64,000 bases of DNA. Origin: Branchinecta lynchi. Lineage: Eukaryota > Arthropoda > Branchiopoda > Anostraca > Branchinectidae. The translations under genes and the position numbers were made by a program. The stretch covers positions 10,602,001-10,666,000 of the forward strand of contig JAKZAP010000014.1 of assembly GCA_023053575.1 (NCBI GenBank). Direction: 5' to 3'. The notes under the pieces were generated by a model that was given only the letters and a program-made list of their open reading frames with translations, was not told where the DNA came from and did not search any database. Numbering within the stretch: position 1 is the first letter of the stretch; each line of letters opens with the position of its first letter. Below are positions 32,901 to 44,900 of the stretch, in pieces.

Positions 32901-35900
32901 AAAGCATTGCTCGACGCCAGAATTCTGCGCTTGAAAATAAATATATTATTTCTTAGTAATCAGCGCCGCGCCATCAATTGCCCGCTACCCTATTAGTCTT
33001 ATCACTTAGTGTTTTTCAACCAGTTGTACCAGCGTCATATCATTGTCAGTCATGAGGTTTTTGCGAGCCAGTCTGAAAGACCCATTACCGCGTCGGACTC
33101 AAAAGCTGCCCGAAAAGACCGATGAACACGTCAAAAAATATCACAGAAGCAAAGAAAAGATACCGAGTTTTGGACAGCGGGTAAGGCATCGATAAGTCTT
33201 TAAAATTTGGAGTTTTTTATTTTTAGGTTGGAGTTATCAGCCTTGGTACTACATCTACCGACGGGAAGAAGCGTGAGGTGCGAGTCGAAGTTCTTGGTAT
33301 CTACGACCAAGCAACGAAGCGAATTCGCCTTCGAGCCATAGAGCCCGTGGCGGGAAATAAAAACCGCTTCATGCGAATCCTGGAGCCCCTCAAAGCCTGG
33401 GTTCACCCGTCGGTAAGTGTCCTACGTACGGAACTTTATCTTTAGCCTAATTGCAAGTACTTTAGTGTATGAGCACAGTATTGTCCTGTAAGACTCTTTC
33501 TCTCTCAATGATATAAACGTATACTCAGTTACTATTAGAAAAGTCTCCAACGAAAATTGTTGCTGTAGTTGATTACCGGAAACGTGATGATGCTGATGAC
33601 GGATCAGCATCATCCAGGTAACAACCTAGGTCGCAACGACGATAAGAGACTGTTAGAACGGATGAAACTTGGGATTGTAGAAACATCACATACCCAAAGC
33701 GAAAGTGAAACCAGTCTTTCGCAAATGGAGTGGTACGTGTATCGAACTCCCGTAGTCAAAATGCTATTATGACAGACAGTGTAGAGTCATTCAAGTTGAG
33801 AAAGACTGGGATATGAAGCTTTGGAAAACTGTATGGGACTACCCAAATGTGACCCTCATCTATTCCTCTCTAATCTGTGAGCCAGCTCACCACAGGATTA
33901 GCTTTCTCTGCCAAGTGCTATTTTTAGGTAAAACGTACTATTTTGGGATCCCTGCCGGATCCGACCTCAGGGGGGTGTTGGAGGATGTCATGGCGTAGTG
34001 CTGAAGTGACTATGCGTACCCTATTGTGAATGAAAGAGCTCAGCTTAAACTCCTTTCTCAACCGGAGAAAATCCAAGTTTTCACAACTATGGTGATCGGT
34101 GATAAAAATTTACAATATGGTACATACAAGCTCGTGAATACTACATAATGAGGTGCGTCATGAAAGAGGGTCCCATTGGAAACTATTGATCGTCTAAGGC
34201 ATCGATATTGGGCGAAACAACTACCATAAATGTGTATGTAGAAGAATGTGCGGCTTGGTGTAAGCTCTGTTGCACTTCTTGGAACATCTCCACTTCTGGT
34301 TTATGGAAATGGTATCACTCGATTCTCCGCAAACTCTCGGTTATGCATGTTCACCTAAATATTGTGGTGAAAGCCACTCGTTTTACTTAATCATCTGCTT
34401 TCAGTATTTTGATATGAGCTTTTCACATGCAGGCCCGAGTTCTTACGGACTACACCGTTGATCGATCCACGCTCCATAACCTCGGCTTTAGCCGTGTGGT
34501 CCAGAAAAGTCCAGGGAGCATCGCCCCCGATGATAAGGCCACTAATGTCGCTTGCATGGACTACCTCCGAAAAACCGTCCCTAAGGTGTTCCAGAACACC
34601 CTGTCTCTCCTGAGCACGAATATGATCCAGCAGTTCCTCGACGAGCTGACGTGGAGAGAGATTTGGGCCCCGAACAACCTGGCATCGTTCCAGAATATTA
34701 TTAAGGACATTCGCGGCCTCACTCTAGCTGAAACACGTGAGTATACTTATCATTGAAGTTTTAAGGATATCTTGCTCTGGGATACCAGGATCATTCGTTC
34801 ACTCGTGGCACAGGGGTCCACAAGACTAAGCGATTCATTTCAGCCTCAGCTAAGCGATTTTGTGTTTTTGACTCAAAGCTCTAGTAAAAAGTTAAGAATG
34901 TGCGCTACGTGCACGACAACTCAAAATTTTATCCAGACACGGAGAATTTGTAATTTCAACAAAAGCCTGCATTTCCATCTGTTATGAATGCTAAGCTCGG
35001 AGAATTTGAGCTAGCAAGTTCTTTGAAGGGACTAGGAAAGGGATGATAAGATATGTCTTTTTGTCATGTGTCATTTTTCGACATTGTCTTACCTTTGTAG
35101 TTGCTGAATATTTCAAGCATAGAGGGGGCAAGCAAATAGAGATACCACAAATCCGAAAGAATAGGTTCATTCGATGAATTCGATTGTCTGCGGATAGCGG
35201 ACAAGCGAAGAGGCGTTGTTGTCGGGTTTTGAGGTCTGTTTAAGTAAGTAAGTGAAGTGTAACTAGACTGTCGGACCTCAGCTCTATTCGGTTAAACTTT
35301 AAGCCGTTTTTTGTATCGTTTTGTTCTCTCGACAGCTGATCCGATTCTTTCGCGTCTTGCGAAGGTGGCTGCCAACCCGTTTGGGAACTGGGGAGAGATT
35401 CTGAATAAACCTGCCACAGTCGCCCAGAGGCGAACTGTCTACAATCCGGGAGCCAAAACCCCCGCCGGACCAGCAAGACATGTAAGTTTTTTTTTTGTTC
35501 GATGTGGCCGAGCAACTGTTGTGAATAGAAGTTGACGTGGCCTCACCCGCTCATTTGCCAATGTCCAGATGATTGGCGGATCTGTATTAAAGTTTTAGGA
35601 GTCTGACTTGTTGGGAAATTAGCTAATGTTGGACAGTTTGTATATAAATTCAAATTCACTTCCTTTCTCCAAAAAGTCTTTCTTGAGAAGCGTAGGAATT
35701 GTTAACAATTTACTACGATTGTCAGATACTTTCCAACATAAGAATTGTCAAACATTTATTGGACAATTAAAATACAGTACCAATATGTAAAGACTATAAT
35801 AGAAAAACTTGTGTGCAGAATTGCCAAACGGAGTTAAAACGATTTCAAATAGCGCTGACATGATTGTGCCGGAGCCCGAAGTAAGTTTAAGCCGGGACAA

Positions 35901-38900
35901 GTTTACAACGGTTCCTGTTGTTCCTCTTCCACGAAATCTGGCAGGATGTACGTGAAGTTAAAATGGAGGATGCGGACAAATTGTGTATTCGAAATAGTAA
36001 ATGTTAAGTAAATAAACAATTAGTTATAAATTTGATTTGTTTTAATCAAAATATATGTTGGAACCCTCCCAAATTGCTTTCTGTGATATCATCAGTAGAT
36101 AGGCTACTTGTAGGGCGCATATTCAGTACAAATCATGCGAGTGACACATGCCAAGCAAACTAAACTAGACAAATACTAGAATGGCTTGTTTTTCAGTTTC
36201 AGAATCGAAAGCGACCTTTGAACACTTTCAAGGAATCTCCTAAGGCCCCTGAGCCCAAAAAAGCCTTACTTGATGACGAGGATGCAACTTATTTCGCCCG
36301 CTGCGTTGGAAAAATTGTTGACCTTCCAAAGGCTGTTGGAGTCTGCTTCTTCTGTCCAGTAAGTTTTTTTTTTCTTTTCATATTAGTCCACAGGGTGCGT
36401 TGGGAAATTAGGAACGCGAGTATCCGGGCGGTTAAAGAACATGTCGTACTTATGGTAGTAACTCATTCTACTTTCTTCAGACCATAAATGTATCCTATCT
36501 CCGCTATTTAGTAATATATGGATTATCATGTAATACGCATTATCGGCATTAGTAATACACTGATTATCATGCTTACCACGATTTCTTGTCTTTACGTGAT
36601 GTATCAGGTGCGCGATCATTGTTCCCCGGGAGCTGTTTCCGTCCGAAAACCGGTTATGCACATTTTGCCAAGATCGTCATCCAAGCCAATGGGCATGGCA
36701 AGAGGCTAAAAACAGCCGAAGCCGTGTGTAATTTTCTGTAAGCATAGCTTAGCTGTGACGTGAAAAACTATTTCAGGCATCTTACCAGAAACAGTATGCA
36801 GTGCGAGGTGTCCTTTAAAGGACCTGTCTTATCTATAATAATGCAGCCTGCTTCCATAATCACTCCATAGTCCATATATTTCTAAACCCGGAGACCCCAA
36901 ATTCGTACGGTACATTCTAACCCCTCTAACCAAACCATGCTGATTTTCTCACTTGCTGTGTTTTGCTATACCTTCGATATGTATCACGCTGTTGACGCTT
37001 ATCTGCGAGGTTTTTTCATCAGAAAAACCAGTTATGTAAATTGTTTCCCTGTTTCGCTATAAGTCAACGGGTCTCGAAAAAAGATTAAAACAGCCGAAAC
37101 TGTGGGTTATTTATTTAAAGCACAGCCTAGTTTTAAAGTACTCAAATATATATATAGTACTCAAATATAGAAGAGTAAATAGTGCGAGGGGTCCTTTAAG
37201 AATTGTTTGCTCATATTTGTATTTCCTTCTTGCGGGTTTGCGGGAGGGGATCTCGCCCTCTGCTTCCCTTGTATTTACGACAGGCTGGCCTTCATGTTGC
37301 AGTTCATATTTCCCTATTATTTAGCCTTTGCTGTTTTCCATTCAAGCAAACCATTATTTTAGATATCGGGCTGCACTTCCAACTTCAGCAACAATCTTGA
37401 TTTCGGCAAGCATCTCTTTTCCCACGTGGATAATAAGCAGCAGCTGTCGGAGTTGAGTGATCATGTCCAGTGCAAGTATTGCTTCAAGGTCTTCCCGACT
37501 CCGTTCGCCATGCAGAATCACGTGACAAGTGTAAGTTTCATTTATATAATCGTTTTCGCGTGTAGAAATTCCTACGCCACGTGTTATGCAAGGCTCGTGT
37601 TTGCAAGGCACCTTTATTATAAACATTCCTTCACCCCATCATATGGCTGCGCCAACCTATAAGTCAACTGCGATGTATTCTAGCGACCTTTCTTCCCTTC
37701 TTGGCAATACATATTCCTTGAGCCAAAGCTGAATTTGAAACATATATTCAAATAATGCATAAAACGATGTGTCAGCTACAATGCTTTAGCAGCGATATTT
37801 CGGCCCTTCTTGGCGAGGGTCCTCGTCAGGCTGTCAATATTCAGGGTCAACTTCGGGGAAGGAAACAAACCTGCAATATCGCTGCCAAAGTATCATAGCT
37901 GACATATCCGTTGTATGCATTCTTTGAATATACTTCTTGGCGAATGCAAATGCAAATGCTAGGCTCATGCTAAATCTGCGATCACGGGTCCAGGTTCGTT
38001 TAGAATACCGCTCGGATAAATCTCAGCTGACCTGCCCAGTTATCGCAGTCAAATATGATTTATTTTAAATATTTGTATCCCACTAAGTGGAACAAGACAG
38101 CGGAGTGCAAACAATGCGTTAAAAAAAGCTGCACTCGAAATCTGGAATCAATCCAGGTTCGATTCTTCTAGCCAATGGTTCGTTTCTTCTTTCTGCCAAG
38201 AAGAGCTGAATTATCGCCAGATCAAATCTTACCTGTCATTGTTTGATCTAGTATCATTACTTTTGGTAATATATTAACGTCCTATATTAGTTACATATGA
38301 AACAAGCGCTGGAAGGTCATATGGCACTTGCAAGGCTTGGTAAAGGATGAAAGTAGGAATTTGTGGGATTGTTGTGACCATTTGTAAACAAAACCCTTGA
38401 GATAAGAATGACGATGGACCCTTGGAAATAACGAGAATGTATGTATGGTAAATTTTTGACTATATAAATTTTTACACTTGGCTGTAATGGTGCGCATTTA
38501 AAGGGCGCTAGAAATTCATCTGTAATCCAAACCCTTGAGGCAAAATTGGTTCTGGGCCTATTAGGATCATGAATAAATATGGTTTGGTCTAAGTATTTAT
38601 TTTTTACTTTTCGGTTAAGATGCGCACTTTAAGGGTGTCCGCACTTGAAATGGGACATCAGAGACTTGAGTTCTTTCCGAATATCAAGTTTCATTAAGAT
38701 CCTAGTCCCATTCAAAAGTTGAACATACCTCAAGATTCCGGATTCCCCCTCCCTCCACTCCCCCTCCCTCCACTCCCCCAAGATAGTCAAACCGGAGAAA
38801 TGACTGTTCTTCAGTTACAATTATGGAGTCGCTGATATGCCTACGATGTTTCATCGTCCTACCATATGTGTAAGCATCTAAAGTCGGGATAATCCGAATT

Positions 38901-41900
38901 TCGGAACCTCCCTCCAACTCCCCCAATAGTTTTCGGATCCGGTCTTGTCATCTCTGTATCTAGGGCTTGTGCTTGTTCTACCCACCAAGTTTAATCCTGA
39001 TCCGTCTGCTCTGAACATGTCACACGATTTCCGGTTCCCCCCTCGAACTCCCTCGAAGTCACCGGATCCATTCCAGACTTCAGTTGCGACATCTGAGACA
39101 CGAGGTCTTTCCAAATATGAAGTTTCATTAAGATCCGATTTCCCGTTCAAAAGCTATAAATACGTCAGTATTCCGGATACCCGCTCCCTCCACCCCTCCT
39201 CCCCCCACGATGGTCGGATCGGGGAAATGACTATATCCAAATTAGTTTGGTGGGGTCCCTAATATGCCAGTCAAATTTCATCGTGCTAGTACATGTGTAA
39301 GCATCGTAAGTCGGGATCACCGGAATTCTGGAATTCCCCCCTCTCCAACTCCCCACGCGGTGCTCGGATCCGGTCCGATCTTGTCAACTATGCATCTTAT
39401 AGAGTTTGTGCTTGTTCTTCCCACCAAGTTTTATCCCGATCCGTCAACTCTGAACACGTCGCACGATTTCCGGTTCCCCCCTCCAGCTCCCCCCAAATAT
39501 TCCAGACTTGGAAGTGTGACATCGGAGACACGAGGTCTTTCCAAATATCAAGTTTCATTAAGATCCAATTCCCCGTTCAGAAGTTTAAATACGTCAATAT
39601 TCCGCACTCCCCCTCCTTCCACTCCCCTCACGGTGGTCGGATTGGGGAAGTGAATATTTCTAAGTTAGTTTGGTCGGGTCCCTATTATGTCTGCTAAGTT
39701 TTATCGTCCTAGCACATATGTAAGCATCTTAAATCGGGATCACCGGAGTTTCGGACCTCCCCCCCTTCAACTCCCCCACAGTGCTCAAATCCGGATCAGT
39801 CTTGTCAGCTACGTATCTAGGGCTTGTGCTTATTCTTGTTCTTCCCACCAAATTTCATCCCGATCCGTCCACTCTGAACATGTCGCACAATTTCTGGTTC
39901 CCCCCTTCAACTTCCCCTAAAGTCACCGGATCCATTCCAGACTTGAAGTGTGACATCCGAGACACGAGGTCTTTCCAAATATCAAGTTTCATGAAGATCC
40001 TATTCTCCGTTCAAAAGTTACAAATACGTCAGTGTTCCAAATTCCCCCTCCCTCCACTCTCCACACGGTGGTCGGATCAGGGAAGTGACTATTTCCAAGT
40101 TAGTTTGATCTGGTCCCTATGCCTGCCAAGTTTCATCGTCCTAGCACATATGTAAGCGTCTTAAGTCGGGATCACCGGAATTCTGGAACCTCGCTCCAAC
40201 TCCCACAACAGTTTTCGGATCCGGTCTTGTCATCTCTGTATCTAGGGCTTGTGCTTGTTCTACCCACCAAGTTTCATCCCGATCCGTCTACTCTGAACAT
40301 GTCACACGATTTCCAGTCCCCCCCCCCCCTCAACTCCCCACAAAGTCGCCGGATCCATTCCGGACCTTAAGTGTGACACCTGAGACAGAAGGAGGTCTTC
40401 CCAAATATCAAGTTTCAATAACTTACTTAAAGTTGTTCAGCACCATCCGGCAGTTGGCCTGCCTGTTCGATGCCCTCTGTTTGTTTGATGAGTTTGTAGT
40501 TGGTTGATCTTGTAGCTATTTCGACCATTCAGCCAATGTGTGTCCTATTCCCCATTCAAAAGTTAAAAATACGTCAATATTCCGGATTCCCCTCCCTCCA
40601 CTTCCCCCACGGAGGGCTTACTTATTTTCTTGGTAAAAGTTTGAGTTCGTTTCAGGCCCACATTGAGAATACGAAGAGGATCATGTGTATGATCTGTGAA
40701 GAGGAGTTCAATGAAGCTTCGTTGCTCTTGGGTCATTTGAGGGAGAAGCATTCGGCCTACGAAATGCCTTACGTATGCGAGCTTTGCGAGTTTAGGACCT
40801 CTTCACACCGTGACATCGTAGACCATTTCCATCAGGTAAGCTTTGCGAGAGGGTGGAAGGGTATAGGTGCGAGCACTTCATTTAGCGGAATAGTTAGTGT
40901 AGAGGCAAAACGAATCGGCGATGAGTGGAAACCAAAGAGGGATGGTTCCTTCAGTAGTGTGAAGAGTCATGGTTCGACGTCAAATGTGGCTTGAGGGATT
41001 GGGACAATGGTCTATATGTGGTCGAGTCTCGACGAATAGTCATAAACATTGGAAACGACTGTCGACTTGTCCTGTTAATATGGGCCCATGATTTTTCGAG
41101 TATTGCTCGCGAATCTAAAGAGCATCATGCTTTCTCTGCTCTTGCATTATAATCCCATTGGACCCAAATCGTGTTTCACTATCCTTGATCGTGCACACCT
41201 CGCTCATGAATGAATGAATGAATCTATTCCCAAAAAGCCCGTGAGGCCAAACACAATGTTTACACCAAAAGGAGGGAACCCTTACTCCAAAAAACGCTCC
41301 CGATGCTCCATAGACTTCTTGAGGAACCTCCAAAGCCGACGAAGGTCCCCAAAAATTTTCTTCCCCATAACCTTAACCAAAACTCTTTACGCAGATCATT
41401 TAACTCAACGCATCTACCCACCAGATGCAAGATATCCTCCCCTAGTGACCACGCATAGGGCAGAAGTAAGGACCAGAACATAGCTTGACTTTACCTATAA
41501 ACTTTCTTCTTTCCCCCAGTGGTAGAGAATCCGCCAGCAGACGCACCATCCATTTAAGTTCCTCTGGTCTAAGCCCCGCTTTAAACAAGATCTAAGGTTT
41601 CGATGGGATCCCAAAAATCTAATATATGATCCAGACATTTGTGTCTTGTCTTCGCCAGATCCAGTCTTCGCCACGCTAATCATCTGAGAAAACCAAGTTC
41701 AGATATACCTCTATATATAAGCCATATCTATTTTGACGCTACTGACCGAAACTTCCTGATTTACTTCTGCCAAATTTTCGCTTCGGCCGAATTCCGAGCG
41801 AACTACTTGTGCAGCTAAAAAAGAACAATTCAGAAACGAATTCAGCGTATCTCCTTATCCCCATAAAGAAAATCTAATAACTCCAGATAAAACTTTAACT

Positions 41901-44900
41901 TATAAAATTTCCGGGTTCAACCGGATTCTGGACGAATTATATATCCGGGTAAAAAATGATTGTCATATACAGACTCCGCGTCTTTTCTTAGCCCTAATCT
42001 GTCATCCAATCAACTTTAAATAAAACTTTCGCTTTTAACAAATTTTCCGGTTTGGCCGGTTTCCGGACGAACTAGTTGTCCGACGAGAAAATGGTTTTCA
42101 TCATCGTGTTCAGCACTGTCTTCTTACCCCATAACCGAACATCTAATCAACTTCAAATAACACTTTTTTTTTAATTCTAACCAACTTTCCGGTTTTTGCC
42201 GGATTCCGGACGAACTACTTATCCGGCAAGAAATTGGTTTTCATCATCGTGTTCAGCATGTATTCTTACCCCATAGTCGACTATCACATTAGCTGTTTAA
42301 AATTTTTTGTTTGCCCCTTAATTTGAACCCCCACCCTAAATGTAGGGCTACAGAGCTCATCTATGAACTTGACCTTACCCTTGACACAAAGAATCCTCAC
42401 ACCAAGTTTCATCAAAATATCTCATTCCCTTCGAGAGTTAGCGTGCTGACAGACAGACGAACTGACGGACAACTTTTGCGTATTCTGAGGCGGAGCAGCC
42501 GTACCAATAAACAAAAGTTGGAGATGACTGTTGACTTGTTCAGTTCATAAGGTCAGTTAGCCACTGGCATCCAATGAGTAAACACCGAATTCATTCCGCT
42601 GTGTAAAACCTGTTTCAAGCATGGCGGAGACTATAATACTGAATGCTGTGTTGAACTATATATCGCGCTCAATGAGTGTCGGAATAAAGAAGGAAGTGTT
42701 TTTGAAACGAGCTGTGGAATTTTTCGATAGAGACTCGATCTTAAAGGCAAAAGAACTGTTGATTAAGGAGGCCAAAACTGGTGATCGATTTACGAAATGC
42801 GTTCAAGATGAAGACAATTTAATGGATATTGCTAAGCTGTTCGCACGTTGCGCTAAAGAAAGGATAAAACTTCCCAAGTTCGTTATATTTGATCCACAAG
42901 AAGTACCGGCCAGTGGAGCAGAAGTAGGCGCATGTGTCATTTCGACAGTGAATGAAATGCGACGGCAGTTCTCGGGTTTTCTCGAACGCTACAACCAAGT
43001 CCCACTCCCGTGGCCGCCCGGCAATTCTGTAAGTGACGGAAGTCAACCTAATCCCTCCCCGGATAGACACTCTCCCCTACCCTATTCCGTAGTTCTGAAG
43101 AACCCACCCCCCACTACCACGCCAGAAGAACGAAAACAATTTCTGACGAGTGTGTGCGGAGAAGACCTGTCAGTCGATGATGTTGAGTTGAGAAGAAGCC
43201 GATCTGAATGGCGGCTTGTCGTTAAAACGAAGGACAAGGCAGACAGCATTGCCTCCTCTATCAACCAGAAGTCGCAAAGTGTAGAAGCTAGGGCGAAATC
43301 CCCAGTTTTTATAGGCGTGATCAAAAACACTCCGACTACATATGATGCTGACACGGTGAAAAACTGCGTTCCAGGTTGCGAAAGGGCAGAGCAGTGTGGT
43401 GCAAGTCGAACCTATAAGTTGTACTTTTCTTCCCGTTATCAGCTCGATCTGGCCATGAAAAGTCCGCCAAAAATAGATTTTGAACGTTTTCCGATTGAAG
43501 AATTTGTGTTCCTTCCAAAACGATGTTATAACTGCCAGAAATTCGGCCACGTTTCAGCGGCGTGTTCCGCTCCCCAGGTTTGTCCCCGCTGCGGTGTCCA
43601 AGGCCATACGTCGAATGTTACTACCCCCTGCACGAAACCAATTGGCTGTGCAGCATGTAAATCGACAAAACACACATGTCAGTCGTTCCAGTGTCCTGAG
43701 ATGAAAAAGCAAATCGGAAAGCAGAAACGCTCCGATGAATGAACAGAATGCATGTACTAAGATCGTGTCGTGGAATATGAATGGAGGTGTGTCTCACAGA
43801 ATCCCCTTAATCGAAGAACTATGTCGGCGTAGCAATATTCTGTGCATCCAAGAACATCTGGTGACAAGTGATAATCTCAGCCTGCTTAAGTTTTCAGACA
43901 ACCATACATTTTATTTTGTCCCAGCCAAGTCTCGTCAACGCGGAAGGCCCTCTGGTGGACTTGCGATCGTATGTAGCTCTGCAGCTGATTCCGAGAGTCT
44001 GCATACAGCCGAAAACTTTATGGCTGTAAGGGGGGGGGATCTTGTGATCGTCAATGTCTACCTCCCCACAAACTACAGTGACGAAGAATCGGATAACCGA
44101 TTCTCAAAAACAGTGCGAGCTCTAGCAAAGTGCCTCAAGACCATTATGTTGTCCAAACTGGAATGCGTTGTAATCGGAGACTACAATTGTAATCTAGTCG
44201 ACGACTCTTCTCCTCGGTCCCAGCTGATCCTAAGTGCACTTGAAAGTCGGTATCGTGTGCTCCCAAAAGACAAAGTTTTTACTTTCGTACACACGTGTAC
44301 TTTCGTACACACCAGTGGTTCAGTCTCAAATATAGACCATGTCGCAAGCACATTAAACGTGAGTGGCACAGTTAGCGTGCTGATGGGAAGTCACTCCACC
44401 GACCATATCCCAATTGAAGCATGTGTTAATGTGTGTATTCCAAAGGCCAAAAGTAGTTCACAGTGGTATGAAATAAAGGATTGGTCAAAGGCCGACCTCC
44501 CGCTTTATCAGGCAGTGCTCGACAAGACGCTTCAGAAGATCACTGTACCATATAGTCTCCTACAATCCAACGTGCAAAGGAATAACCAGGAAACGAAAAT
44601 ACAGGTTAATGCCTTCTGTGCTGAAATCACCCACGCACTACTAACCGCAGAAAAGGCTGCTATTCCCGTCAGGAAAATTCGTAAAGATACTGAAATCCCT
44701 GGGTTCTCAAAGAATCAAGATCTAGTGAAAGCATGTCAGGATGCTAAGTTTTGGTTCTCTGTATGGAGGGAAAGCGATCGCCCTAAATCCGGTGTTTTGA
44801 ATTGTCTCCGTGTACACACAAAACATAAATTTGAGAAAGCCCTCAAGCAGCATCGCACAAATGTGAAAAATGAATATACGGAGAAAATAATCAACGATCC

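Larger units (their letters stand above)
31277..33226 (+). other. Intron 7
   Basis: Holds a complete Repeat C MITE (31321-31590) and the Repeat H foldback element (31758-32510). 32520-33226 is unassigned. Confidence 0.55.
37531..40655 (+). other. Intron 12
   Basis: Holds a complete Repeat C MITE (37708-37932), a B-box-like GGTTCGATTC at about 38157 without a visible tRNA fold, and the Repeat B array (38500-40620), which nearly reaches the exon 13 acceptor. Confidence 0.6.

Noticed and set aside
38140..38190. B-box-like GGTTCGATTC
   Set aside because: No A box or cloverleaf is visible around it.
38945..40370. Six overlapping open frames of 77-134 codons
   Set aside because: They follow the 430-bp Repeat B unit and repeat the same peptide in different frames; no selection for coding is seen.
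41214..41483. Plus-strand 89-codon frame
   Set aside because: It is antisense to the LINE C-terminal fragment on the minus strand.
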